A stretch of 6,651 nucleotides of DNA from an uncultured Oscillospiraceae bacterium (GCA_934466455.1 CAKSLF010000031.1:1-6651); one strand, 5' to 3'; positions 1 through 6,555 are shown, counted from the stretch's first letter. Notes: generated by a model from the letters alone, not told the origin. Translations and numbers: made by a program.

Positions 1-117
1 TTTTTCCTCCCTTTTTTTACTTCCTTACCTCGCTCCCGTGTGTTTTGTGGAATCTTCTCAACTTCTTGTGGAAAACTGTATATATTCCTCTAATCCTGTC
101 TTTTTCGATTATTCATC

Positions 118-146
118 TTGAAATTTATAATCGTTTGATATATAAT
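118..146 (+). promoter_or_regulatory. Sigma-A-type promoter of the tRNA-Arg gene
   Basis: A -35 box TTGAAA (118-123) and a perfect -10 box TATAAT (141-146) are separated by exactly 17 bases. Transcription would start near 153, leaving a leader of about 10 nucleotides before the tRNA, as expected for a stable RNA gene. A weaker pair further upstream (TTGTGG at 66-71 and TCTAAT at 89-94, also 17 apart) might act as a second promoter but is much less convincing. Confidence 0.85.
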
Positions 147-162
147 AGTCAATACAGCGTTT

Positions 163-237
163 GCGCCTGTAGCTCAGTGGATAGAGCACCGGCCTCCGGA
201 GCCGGGTGCGTGGGTTCGATTCCCGTCAGGCGTACCA
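163..237 (+). tRNA. tRNA-Arg, anticodon CCG
   Basis: The sequence folds into a complete cloverleaf. The acceptor stem is 163-169 with 227-233 (one G-U pair at the end). The D stem is 172-175 with 184-187. The anticodon stem is 189-193 with 201-205, enclosing a seven-base loop whose anticodon CCG is at 196-198. The variable loop has four bases and the T stem is 210-214 with 222-226 around TTCGATT. The discriminator base is A at 234 and the CCA end is encoded (235-237). It should carry arginine and read CGG codons. It is the only plus-strand gene, has its own promoter and terminator, and converges with the ATPase gene. The anticodon assignment follows directly from the fold. Confidence 0.97.
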
Positions 238-272
238 AAAACGGCAGGACTAATCGGTCCTGCCGTTTTTCT
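237..272. terminator. Bidirectional Rho-independent terminator between tRNA-Arg and the ATPase gene
   Basis: A perfect 10-bp stem (241-250 with 257-266) has a six-base loop and is flanked by AAAA and TTTTT, so it can end in a U tract in either direction. It begins directly after the tRNA CCA end and lies about 17 bases beyond the stop codon of the convergent ATPase gene. It probably terminates both. Confidence 0.9.
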
Positions 273-286
273 TCTATATAAATGTA

Positions 287-1666
287 TTATTTATACATTG
301 CCTCGGCGTCAACAAGCTTCAGCTTCATATTTTCCGCATTGCGAAAATCCCTTGGAAACGGTTCAAGAGAGAAAAGCATATCGTACCTCTCCCAATATTC
401 CGTAAAAAGCCTGTCGTTTTGCCGAAGCTCCGCAACGGCTTGCTCTGCTGTTCCGGGCGCAAAGCTTTCCGCACAGCGTGCAAACAAAATCTGCCTGTTG
501 CGTTGGTTTGCGGCCACAAGCTGTGCGCCGTCGTATTCTTTAAGAGAGCTCCAGTAGCCCGCAATCACCGAACCGAGGAACGGCAGCATTCCCTGCTTGT
601 TTTTGCGAATCATATATTGGGTGCAAACCTGCTCGTACAGCTTTCCCGAGATATATTCGTCAACGGCGTCGGTTATATTGTCAACGGCTTTTTCTCCTTT
701 GGCGATGGCTGCGCTGTTCGGCACGGCAAAGCGGTATCTGAACGCAAGAGCCTTCGGCGCAACCGTATAAACTCCCTTTCTGCTGATTTTTCCCTCCTCG
801 CCGAAGGGAACATCGCGGGTAACGATTTGCATTTGCAGCAAAGTAAGCAGATATTTATTGACCTTTGTCGAGCTTTCGCCGGTTGCCGCAACGATTTCGT
901 TTATCCTGCGGCTTCCGCTTGCAAGGGCGAACAAAATCGAGCTGTAAAACTCCGGCTCCCTAAGCTCATAGAGATATGTTTCCTCAAGAGATTGCCCAAG
1001 GGGCGAATCCTCCCGCAGAAAAAGCCGGGTTATGTTTTCCTCAAAGCTTTCGTTTTTGCTTACCATAAGGAGATACTCCGGCACGCCGCCGAGGCAGCAA
1101 TAATAGCGCAGCTTATCTCTCGAAGAAATGCTTTTCGGCAAAATTTTTGCTGCGTCAAGATAATCAAGCTCCTCCAGCTTTACTATTATCGGACGGCGCA
1201 CGGAGGCTGCGGAATTTTCCGCAATGATTTTGCTTTCGGTAAAGAAAACTCTTCCGCAAGCGGCTGCAACAAAAATTTTTGTATTGCGCCATTCGTTTTC
1301 AAACGAAAGGCGGAACGCCTTTAGTATCCCTTCGTCCTCAAAAACAAGGTCGGCAAAATTGTCGATTGCGAACAAAAACCGTTCGCTTTTTGCAAAATCC
1401 GCAATGCGGAGAAATGCGTCCTTCCAGCGGTCGAAATGCTCGCTCTCCCCGGAATATTCCGAAACGGCTTTTTCCAAAAGCCGAAGATTTGCAAAGGAAT
1501 TTATCCGCTGCGCCGAGAAAAAAATCCCGTTTTTCCCTTTTGAAAATTCGCCGAGGAACTTTGTTTTTCCTGTTCTTCTTCCGCCGTATATGACAACAAA
1601 CCTTGCTCCGTCCGAAGCCCAGTTTTTCTCCAGAGAATCGAGTTTTCCCTCTCGTCCTAAAAGCAC
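287..1666 (-). CDS. ATPase_2/DUF234-type AAA ATPase with a degenerate nuclease-like C-terminus
   Basis: The 459-residue protein opens with LLGRE, the usual start of the prokaryotic ATPase_2 family (STAND/AAA-like P-loop ATPases). Walker A is GGRRTGKT (residues 28-35). Walker B is FLFAIDN (97-103), with Asn103 where the family normally has the catalytic Glu. A winged-helix-like segment lies at about 240-300. The C-terminal region (about 343-459) resembles DUF234, a PD-(D/E)xK nuclease-like domain, but the expected ECK reads RCA (397-399) and the expected IDIVA aspartate reads Q382. The start is GTG: no ATG occurs in frame before the upstream stop, and GTG places LLGRE at the N-terminus. The ribosome binding site is weak. 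A strong promoter lies about 60 bases upstream, so the gene is its own transcription unit. It is probably a cytoplasmic ATP-binding protein; no biological role is established for most members. The family call is from motif recall, not a search. Confidence 0.92.
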   Translation of the reverse strand: MLLGREGKLDSLEKNWASDGARFVVIYGGRRTGKTKFLGEFSKGKNGIFFSAQRINSFANLRLLEKAVSEYSGESEHFDRWKDAFLRIADFAKSERFLFAIDNFADLVFEDEGILKAFRLSFENEWRNTKIFVAAACGRVFFTESKIIAENSAASVRRPIIVKLEELDYLDAAKILPKSISSRDKLRYYCCLGGVPEYLLMVSKNESFEENITRLFLREDSPLGQSLEETYLYELREPEFYSSILFALASGSRRINEIVAATGESSTKVNKYLLTLLQMQIVTRDVPFGEEGKISRKGVYTVAPKALAFRYRFAVPNSAAIAKGEKAVDNITDAVDEYISGKLYEQVCTQYMIRKNKQGMLPFLGSVIAGYWSSLKEYDGAQLVAANQRNRQILFARCAESFAPGTAEQAVAELRQNDRLFTEYWERYDMLFSLEPFPRDFRNAENMKLKLVDAEAMYK

Positions 1667-1733
1667 TTTTATGCCGCCCGCTTTCGTTTTTTTAATTTAT
1701 ATATTTTAAGGTATTATAATTCCGTGGCTTTTA

Positions 1734-1762
1734 ATTTTATCAAAGGCTTTGCGCTTTGTCAA
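1734..1762 (-). promoter_or_regulatory. Strong sigma-A-type promoter of the ATPase gene
   Basis: Read on the minus strand, a perfect -35 box TTGACA (1757-1762) is followed after 17 bases by TAAAAT (1734-1739). Transcription would begin near 1727, giving a leader of about 60 bases before the GTG start at 1666. The promoter lies just downstream of the terminators of the surface-protein gene, so the ATPase appears to be transcribed separately. Confidence 0.8.
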
Positions 1763-1774
1763 GGGATTTTGTCG

Positions 1775-1800
1775 AAAAACCGCAAAACAATGCGGTTTTT
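1775..1800. terminator. Second hairpin terminator downstream of the surface-protein gene
   Basis: A perfect 10-bp stem (1775-1784 with 1791-1800) encloses a six-base loop. T-runs occur on both sides, the longer one on the plus strand. No plus-strand gene ends here, so it most likely backs up the stronger terminator at 1851-1887 for minus-strand transcripts and insulates the ATPase promoter from read-through. It may also stop antisense transcription coming from the ATPase side. Confidence 0.65.
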
Positions 1801-1850
1801 TTCTTCTTTTGCACAGTTTTTTTTCAAAGAGCTTTTTTGCTTATAAAAAG

Positions 1851-1887
1851 AAAAACTGCCGAAGGGAGAGCACCTTCGGCAGTTTTT
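1851..1887 (-). terminator. Rho-independent terminator of the surface-protein gene
   Basis: A perfect 15-bp stem (1851-1865 with 1873-1887) has a seven-base loop. On the minus strand it ends in TTTTTCTTTTT. It lies about 50 bases beyond the stop codon of the surface-protein gene and is the strongest hairpin in the window. Confidence 0.92.
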
Positions 1888-1938
1888 GTATAGAGTATAA
1901 GGAGTTTTAAGTTATGTCTTTTTTGCAGGGGATTTTAA

Positions 1939-3510
1939 TTATTTTTTCTTCTTGAGTGCAAGTGCTGCCGCTGCGGCAAGAGAAACAACAGCCGCTGCGG
2001 AAACAACGCCGATTACCTCGGGTGCGCCGGTGTTGGGGTTTTTGTCGCCGCTGCCGGTATTGCCGCCGGTGGTGCCGCCGTTGTTGGACGGTGCCTTAAC
2101 CTCTGCGGAGCTGAGGATGTATTTGCCGAGGGTGGAACCCGCCTTGCGCTCGATTTCAAGCTCAACCTCATCATAAAGGTTTACCTTGCCGTAATCAATA
2201 ACGACCTTGGTATCCTTGCCGTCGATGTTAAGATGAAGAGTTACCTTTTCGGACTCGTTGGTGTTAAGACCGAATTTTTCAAGAAGCTCACCGTAGGTGC
2301 AGCCAAGCTTCCATGTAATGTTAAAGTCGGAGGCAATAGCCTGAGCACCGTAGAAGTTGAGGTAGTAGTTATCAAAAACCTTTTTGCCGTCAACGGTCTT
2401 ATATGCCTCGTCGCTTTCATTAAGGAAGTTTACGCCGCTCTGGTTGGTGGCAACCTTGTCGATTTCAACAAGAACGGTGGGGTTATTTGCGCTGTTGCCG
2501 ATGGTAATGCCCTTTCCGGCAATTGCACGGAAGCTGGTGGTGGAGATTACAAAGGCTTTGTTGGTAGAAACCTTGTCCTCGTAATATCCCCAATAGCCAA
2601 AGTCGGCTTTGTTGGTTTCTTCGTTAATGGGGAAAATTTCGCCCTTGGCGTTTGCCTTGTAGTTCTGGGCATAGTACTCAACGGTATCCTTGGAGGCAAT
2701 TGCAACATCGGCTACAACATTGTTTTTAACGCCGACATATGCTTTTCCGTCGGTTGCGCCGGTGGCTTTTGCCTGGAAGGAGCCGATTGCGTAATCAACG
2801 CCGAAGTTGTTTGCGATTTTTGCTTTAATAATGTATACGCTCTGGTTGCAGTTTGCTGCGTATCTGCTGGTTTTGCCCTCGATATTAAGAGCTTTTGCGG
2901 CTGCCTTTACCTCAATATAATCGGTAGAGGAGGTAACGGTTTCTACCGTTACAACGGTCTGCTCGGTTTTCTCTGCGTTGTAGGTAACGCCTGCAACTGC
3001 GGAGCCGGACTTGGTGTAGGAAACAACCGGGGTACCCTCTTTTGTTACGGTGTACTGGTCGTTTTCTGCGTCGTAGGTAACTTCGTTTACAACGGTGGTC
3101 ACCTTGTCGTAGGAAACCGCATTGCCGCTTTTGCTGTCGGTTACACTAAAGGTAATGTCGTCGCTGAGGGGCTTCCATACCTCGTCGTCTGCGGAATGCT
3201 TAGAGGGGTCATAGTCAAGAACCTCGGCGGAAACAATGCCGGTGCTGTCAACTCTGATGTTTTTATAGGTGCCGGGTTTAAATATCATTGCAAAGTATAC
3301 AACGCCGCCCATTCCGTTTGTGTAATAGGTTGCGGTATTATCGGTGGTGTCTGCCGGTGCTGTCCAAATATCTGCGTCTGCAATCTTAATGTAGGTACCT
3401 GCTGCGCTTGTAATTTCTTCGGTAAGGTCGATGATGTTCATTGCAAAGGCGGAAACGCCCATTGCAGCCACCATCATAACCGCAAGCACAAGAGCAAGAG
3501 CTTTTTTCAT
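1939..3510 (-). CDS. Secreted surface protein with an NPNTG-type sortase sorting signal
   Basis: The 523-residue protein is exported and probably attached to the cell wall. Residues 1-23 form a clear signal peptide (MKK, hydrophobic core, then AFA before the likely cleavage site). The extreme C-terminus has a flexible Gly/Asn/Thr/Ser linker (about 473-490), NPNTG (491-495), a hydrophobic Ala/Val-rich segment and a KKKK tail, which is the LPXTG-like layout recognised by sortases in Gram-positive bacteria. The middle part, roughly 450 residues, is rich in Val, Thr, Ala, Asn and Lys and looks beta-rich. It has only two cysteines, and I recognise no domain in it. Two short related segments occur near residues 140-185 (VTYDAEN and VTYNAEK, each followed by a Thr/Val-rich strand). 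The ATG is supported by GGAGG ten bases upstream. The gene stands alone between a structured leader and two terminators. No sortase is present in the window. The ligand and role are unknown; adhesion or cell-envelope structure is a guess. Confidence 0.93.
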   Translation of the reverse strand: MKKALALVLAVMMVAAMGVSAFAMNIIDLTEEITSAAGTYIKIADADIWTAPADTTDNTATYYTNGMGGVVYFAMIFKPGTYKNIRVDSTGIVSAEVLDYDPSKHSADDEVWKPLSDDITFSVTDSKSGNAVSYDKVTTVVNEVTYDAENDQYTVTKEGTPVVSYTKSGSAVAGVTYNAEKTEQTVVTVETVTSSTDYIEVKAAAKALNIEGKTSRYAANCNQSVYIIKAKIANNFGVDYAIGSFQAKATGATDGKAYVGVKNNVVADVAIASKDTVEYYAQNYKANAKGEIFPINEETNKADFGYWGYYEDKVSTNKAFVISTTSFRAIAGKGITIGNSANNPTVLVEIDKVATNQSGVNFLNESDEAYKTVDGKKVFDNYYLNFYGAQAIASDFNITWKLGCTYGELLEKFGLNTNESEKVTLHLNIDGKDTKVVIDYGKVNLYDEVELEIERKAGSTLGKYILSSAEVKAPSNNGGTTGGNTGSGDKNPNTGAPEVIGVVSAAAVVSLAAAAALALKKKK

Positions 3511-3562
3511 GAGTTCTTTTCCTCCGTTTTCAATAATAAAGGATTGTTTTTTTCACAGAAAA

Positions 3563-3672
3563 GCGGGCGTGCTCTCCGTCCGTTTTCTGACAAAGCGATT
3601 TTACCCTTGTGCGACAAAATCAAAAAAGCGTTTTTGACAAAACCGTCGTTTTTGCCGTTTTGAGCACGCCGC
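3563..3672. repeat. Long-range inverted repeat in the leader of the surface-protein gene
   Basis: The left arm GCGGGCGTGCTC (3563-3574) and right arm GAGCACGCCGC (3662-3672) are complementary apart from one extra G. A-rich and T-rich flanks extend the pairing (AAAA at 3559-3562, TTTTTT at 3673-3678). The arms enclose 87 bases. Inside is a smaller perfect hairpin (3620-3626 with 3631-3637, loop AGCG), itself bracketed by CGAC (3612-3615) and GTCG (3645-3648). The arms are GC-rich in an AT-rich spacer, which argues against chance. It lies about 50 bases upstream of the ATG, so it could be a structured 5' leader of that mRNA. The T-run at its right end would also suit a terminator-like end on the plus strand. 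Confidence 0.6.
3598..3625 (-). promoter_or_regulatory. Weak candidate promoter for the surface-protein gene
   Basis: On the minus strand, TTTTGA (3620-3625) and TAAAAT (3598-3603) are 16 bases apart. The -10 box is good and the -35 box is poor. Use of this promoter would start transcription near 3590, inside the inverted repeat, so the full stem could not form in the RNA. If the real promoter is further upstream, the leader would be at least 170 bases long. I saw no better promoter between 3680 and 3880. Confidence 0.3.
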
Positions 3673-3678
3673 TTTTTT

Positions 3679-3881
3679 AATTTCTTGTGCTTTTCGCTGA
3701 CGCATAGACAAAAAAACTTGGAAACGGAGGAAACGGCGCAAAACCAAAGGTACATTTTTCTTTCACCGGTTCATCATTGGTACGATATTCCGTGTATACT
3801 TTTTCCGCATATAAAAGTGCCTGTCGAAAGCCCCCCTCCGCAAAGGACCCACCGTCGCAAAGCGCATTTTTTCTTATAAAC
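3679..3881. other. Intergenic stretch without a convincing gene
   Basis: This 200-base stretch separates the surface-protein leader from the operon terminator. It has short open frames on both strands, but none has a good start, ribosome binding site or recognisable product. One minus-strand frame begins inside the terminator hairpin. A GGAGG sequence at 3726-3730 has no start codon suitably placed after it. GGTAC occurs twice (3749-3753 and 3779-3783) and is its own near-palindrome. No confident promoter was found. It may hold upstream control sequence for the surface-protein gene, a small RNA, or a decayed gene. Confidence 0.4.
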
Positions 3882-3918
3882 AAAAGAGCTTTCCGCACGC
3901 CGCACGGAAAGCTCTTTT
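3882..3918. terminator. Rho-independent terminator at the end of the zinc-ribbon/TPM operon
   Basis: A perfect 14-bp stem (3882-3895 with 3905-3918) has a nine-base loop. On the minus strand it ends in TTTTGTTT, and on the plus strand in a longer T-run (3915-3921, then GTTTTT). It lies about 87 bases beyond the stop codon of the DUF6935-like gene, so it most likely ends that operon. The better plus-strand T tract means it could also end any plus-strand transcript from 3679-3881. Confidence 0.85.
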
Positions 3919-4004
3919 TTTGTTTTTGCCTCGGTTAAAAAATGATATTTGCAAAACCGTATATTTTTTGCGCAGAACCAAACAAGCGGTTCCTTGCGGA
4001 TTTA

Positions 4005-4586
4005 TTATGCCCAGGGGTCCTCCGCCTTAGGAATCCGAACCGCCGTAAGCAGATACTGCTCCCAAAGGAACCATTTTCCGTCGCTTCCTCTTTGGCGAAG
4101 CTTTATCGGGCGGGGAGAATCTGCGCCGCCGCAGGGAATAAAGAGCTTCATATAGCCCGCCTCATCATCGGAGGTATGGTTGCTTTCTATTGCGATTGTA
4201 TAAGGCTGCGCCGGCGTATAGCCGTTATCCGGGGTAGCCCCGGCAAAATATGTGAACGGAAGATAGGTTTTTCCGTCACGGAAGCGGTCGTTCAGGAAAG
4301 AAATATCCTGACCGTTAAGCGGGCGGGGCCCTCTAAGCCAGTTAAGCATCTCCGTACCGACCTCTTTGTCCGCCGCATAGGCGCAAAGCGCAAGAACCGT
4401 AAGCGCAGCAGTTTTGAACGGAGTATCAAGGCTTGCTTCCGGCAAAGCCTGCATCTCCGCAAGGCTTTCCGGAAGGGCTGCAAAGGTAAACCGTTCCGTT
4501 TTGCTTCCTATGGACTGCACCGCACTTGTCGCCGCCTTGCTTACAGCCTGCTGCGCCGTGCTTTTAAGCTTATCAAAAATACTCAT
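4005..4586 (-). CDS. Cytoplasmic DUF6935-like protein of unknown function
   Basis: The 193-residue protein has no signal peptide or membrane segment. It begins with an amphipathic, Ala/Ser/Lys-rich stretch (about 1-30). A likely helical block follows (about 38-100, including KTAALTVLALCAYA and MLNWLRGPRPL). The C-terminal part carries TYFAGATPDNGYTPAQPYTI, GADSPRPIKL and KWFLWEQYLL, ending in EDPW. I recall these motifs from a family of clostridial proteins annotated as DUF6935. The match is from memory and the function is unknown. The ATG follows GAGG at an eight-base spacing. The gene is the last of the operon, 36 bases after the TPM gene, which ties it to the membrane complex proposed for its neighbours. 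Ser-Pro-Arg and Trp-rich positions suggest a conserved fold, but no catalytic motif is evident. Confidence 0.9.
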   Translation of the reverse strand: MSIFDKLKSTAQQAVSKAATSAVQSIGSKTERFTFAALPESLAEMQALPEASLDTPFKTAALTVLALCAYAADKEVGTEMLNWLRGPRPLNGQDISFLNDRFRDGKTYLPFTYFAGATPDNGYTPAQPYTIAIESNHTSDDEAGYMKLFIPCGGADSPRPIKLRQRGSDGKWFLWEQYLLTAVRIPKAEDPWA

Positions 4587-4622
4587 ATACTTTACCTCAC
4601 AAAATATGATTGATTTTGTTCT

Positions 4623-5447
4623 TCAGTTTCCGTCGGAATCGTTGTTTTTCGGTCTTGGCGTGCTTTCCACTTCACGATAGAGGAAAATATCGCTGCTGTC
4701 CGTAAGATTAAAGCTGCCGTCCTTTGTATATGTGTTTGCCGTTGCCTGCATATGTACGGATTTCATGCTTGCCTTCATGGAGCCTACCACTACAAGCGCA
4801 ATTATAATTCCGATTACAAGGCAGATAGGAAGATAAATAAGCGGAAGCGGAGATATTTTTGAAGAGGAAGCTTCTTCGTATTCATAAGAGCTTTCCGGCT
4901 CTGCCGCAATAGGCTCGGATACCTCCGGAACCGCTTCCGCCGGCTGCTCCGCCTCTGCGGAAACGCCCTCGTCAATATATTTATCACAGAGGTTTGCGTA
5001 TGTGATAAAGGCACCGTAATATTCCTCCGCCGAAAGGTCATCCTTTATTTCTTCGCCGATGGCGGCTATCCTGTTTTCGTCAAAAATCTCCGTACCCGTG
5101 CCGGAGGTATAAATATACCATTCGCCGCTTTCCGTATCGACAAGAAGAAGGACACCGTCCTTTCCGTCGCCGTAGCCATACAGGTTTTCGGCATATAAAT
5201 CGGCTGCATACTGCTCCATGGTCTTTCCGTCAAGTCCGCTTATTATTGAACAGGTAACATCAAAGCTTTGGCGGTTTGCAATTTCGTCAAGGGCGTTATT
5301 GGTATAGGCCCAGCTTGAGTACACCATTTTGTCCGCATCGTCCGTGCATCTGTAATATTCGTCGGCAAAGCCGCCCTCCGCAAAAGCCGGAACCGCCGCC
5401 GCAAGGCAAAGAATCGCCGCAAGAAGCACAGCAAATATTTTTTTCAT
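4623..5447 (-). CDS. TPM-domain membrane protein, YdjH-like
   Basis: From the chosen start the protein has 274 residues. A signal peptide spans 1-23 (MKKIFAVLLA core, AFA before the cleavage site). A TPM domain (PF04536; the TLP18.3/Psb32/MOLO-1 fold) spans about 34-157 and shows the typical GYGDGKDGVLLLVD and YIYTSGTGTE segments. An acidic Glu/Pro/Ala linker (161-196) and one transmembrane helix (about 199-224) follow. A 50-residue tail (GSFNLTDSSDIFLYREVESTPRP) should lie in the cytoplasm. TPM domains were first proposed as phosphatases, but many members are scaffolding or stress proteins, and no catalytic claim is made here. A start 21 codons further upstream is possible but would overlap the preceding gene and bury the signal peptide. 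The internal ATG has an ideal AGGAGG seven bases before it. It sits 13 bases after the zinc-ribbon gene, the YdjG-YdjH order of Bacillus subtilis. Confidence 0.94.
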   Translation of the reverse strand: MKKIFAVLLAAILCLAAAVPAFAEGGFADEYYRCTDDADKMVYSSWAYTNNALDEIANRQSFDVTCSIISGLDGKTMEQYAADLYAENLYGYGDGKDGVLLLVDTESGEWYIYTSGTGTEIFDENRIAAIGEEIKDDLSAEEYYGAFITYANLCDKYIDEGVSAEAEQPAEAVPEVSEPIAAEPESSYEYEEASSSKISPLPLIYLPICLVIGIIIALVVVGSMKASMKSVHMQATANTYTKDGSFNLTDSSDIFLYREVESTPRPKNNDSDGN

Positions 5448-5454
5448 TTTCCGT

Positions 5455-5460
5455 CCTCCT
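5455..5460 (-). promoter_or_regulatory. Ribosome binding site that fixes the TPM gene start
   Basis: A perfect AGGAGG on the minus strand lies seven bases before the ATG at 5445-5447 and directly abuts the TAA stop of the zinc-ribbon gene. It supports the shorter TPM protein, whose signal peptide then begins at residue 1. It also points to coupled translation of the two genes. Confidence 0.9.
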
Positions 5461-6555
5461 TTACAGTATTCCGAAAAGGCGAAGGACCCATGCCAAAGCA
5501 TAAAGCCCAATACCTACGCCGCCCGCAATTCCGAAGAACCATTTTGCCGCCGCCGCTTTGTCAACGGGAAGGTTTCCTACAAATTTGCCGGTCTGACCGT
5601 TCATCGCAAAGGTGTATTGGCTTCCGTTCCATGTGGTATTAAGAAGCCAAACGGGATAAAGCGCATATTTTGCCTTTCCGTTATGCAGCCTTATGTGGCT
5701 TGCTTCCTGCTCAACGGTATCATAGCCCTGAACGGTGTTTCTGAAAGCCATCTCGGTCGATTCCTTAACACGCTCGTTGGCACGCTCTACGCTTTCTTCT
5801 GCGGAAACATCGTATTTATCCGCAAGATAACCCGCAAGGTACGCCGTTCTAAAGTCAACTGCGCCGGAAATATCATACGGCTCTATTGATTCCATAAGGT
5901 CATCCGCCATTTTTGAGGAGCCGTCCACCGGGATATTCTCAAAAGAGATATTTCCGCTTCTGGTAATTCCGTAATGGCTTGTTTCTTTATAATCGTTATC
6001 GTTGTCGCTCCAAGTTCTTACGCTGGTCGCCTTATAGCTTATTTTGGCGTCGGCGTCGGTGTCGAAAAGCCAAAAAGGAACATATATGCCCTTGATTTCG
6101 TCTATATGATTTTGGCTTTTGAATACCTTCGGCAGCAGGCGTTTTCCGGACATATGGCTGATAAGTCCCTGTTTTGCCGCTTCTTTATCGAGCTTAAAGG
6201 GAATTACCAAGTCCGGTTTAAGCGAACCGGAAAAATTGCCCATCATAACAATGTGGTTTCCGCAAAAAGGGCAATCCGTTGCCGCAGTGTTTGCGTCGCC
6301 GACAATTTCGCCGCCGCAGGATTTGCAGATATATGTACGCAGCCCGTCGGCTTCGCCGTTTTCCCATTCGCTCCCCGCAGAGGTTTCCCATTCCATGCTG
6401 TCCGGCTGTTCGTTTGCAAGTGCGTCGTCAAAATTTTTAAGTGCGTCCATTTCAAATTCTGTGTCGCAAAAAGGACACTTCATCTTTTGAACGGAGCTGT
6501 TAAACTCAACCGCACCGCCGCAGCAGGGGCATTTATATTCCTGCAATGCTTGCAT
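5461..6555 (-). CDS. Double zinc-ribbon membrane protein, YdjG-like
   Basis: The 364-residue protein has two CxxC-CxxC zinc ribbons at the N-terminus: C9/C12 with C27/C30, and C77/C80 with C95/C98. An acidic Asp/Glu/Trp-rich spacer (about 37-72) separates them. The middle part (about 108-330) carries DLVIPFKLDKEAA, KGIYVPFWLFD and KYALYPVWLLNT, typical of the clostridial TFIIB-type zinc-ribbon membrane proteins and resembling YdjG of Bacillus subtilis. A hydrophobic C-terminus (337-364) with a Gly-rich middle is a membrane anchor. The ribbons probably act in protein-protein contacts and not in transcription. The ATG has GAGG seven bases upstream. It starts 20 bases after the cut-off upstream gene and ends 13 bases before the TPM gene, so all three are co-transcribed. 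The YdjG match is recalled from domain layout. Confidence 0.94.
   Translation of the reverse strand: MQALQEYKCPCCGGAVEFNSSVQKMKCPFCDTEFEMDALKNFDDALANEQPDSMEWETSAGSEWENGEADGLRTYICKSCGGEIVGDANTAATDCPFCGNHIVMMGNFSGSLKPDLVIPFKLDKEAAKQGLISHMSGKRLLPKVFKSQNHIDEIKGIYVPFWLFDTDADAKISYKATSVRTWSDNDNDYKETSHYGITRSGNISFENIPVDGSSKMADDLMESIEPYDISGAVDFRTAYLAGYLADKYDVSAEESVERANERVKESTEMAFRNTVQGYDTVEQEASHIRLHNGKAKYALYPVWLLNTTWNGSQYTFAMNGQTGKFVGNLPVDKAAAAKWFFGIAGGVGIGLYALAWVLRLFGIL

Noticed and set aside
46..75. Two DnaA-box-like sequences (TGTGGAATC and TGTGGAAAA)
   Set aside because: They differ from the consensus TGTGGATAA by several and by one base respectively. Two weak matches next to a tRNA gene do not support an origin.
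45..281. A 78-codon plus-strand open frame
   Set aside because: It reads straight through the tRNA-Arg gene and its terminator, so it is not a protein gene.
419..1709. Long plus-strand open frames across the ATPase gene (419-1324 and 1224-1709)
   Set aside because: They mirror the minus-strand ATPase, which carries Walker motifs. The translations are Arg/Cys/Phe-rich without family features.
2233..3663. A 476-codon open frame on the plus strand, antisense to the surface-protein gene
   Set aside because: The product is Gly/Val/Cys-rich with no recognisable domain, has no ribosome binding site, and is explained by the skewed codon use of the real minus-strand gene, which has a signal peptide, sorting signal and GGAGG.
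3507..3755. An 82-codon minus-strand open frame just upstream of and touching the surface-protein start
   Set aside because: It covers the inverted-repeat leader, is low-complexity Lys/Arg/Asn-rich, and lacks a ribosome binding site.
3677..3898. A 73-codon minus-strand open frame in the intergenic stretch
   Set aside because: Its start lies inside the terminator hairpin, it has no ribosome binding site, and its product (several Pro-Phe pairs, no motif) is unconvincing.
5448..5510. A longer start for the TPM protein, adding 21 residues
   Set aside because: It would overlap the zinc-ribbon coding sequence and put a polar stretch before the signal peptide. The internal ATG has an ideal ribosome binding site.
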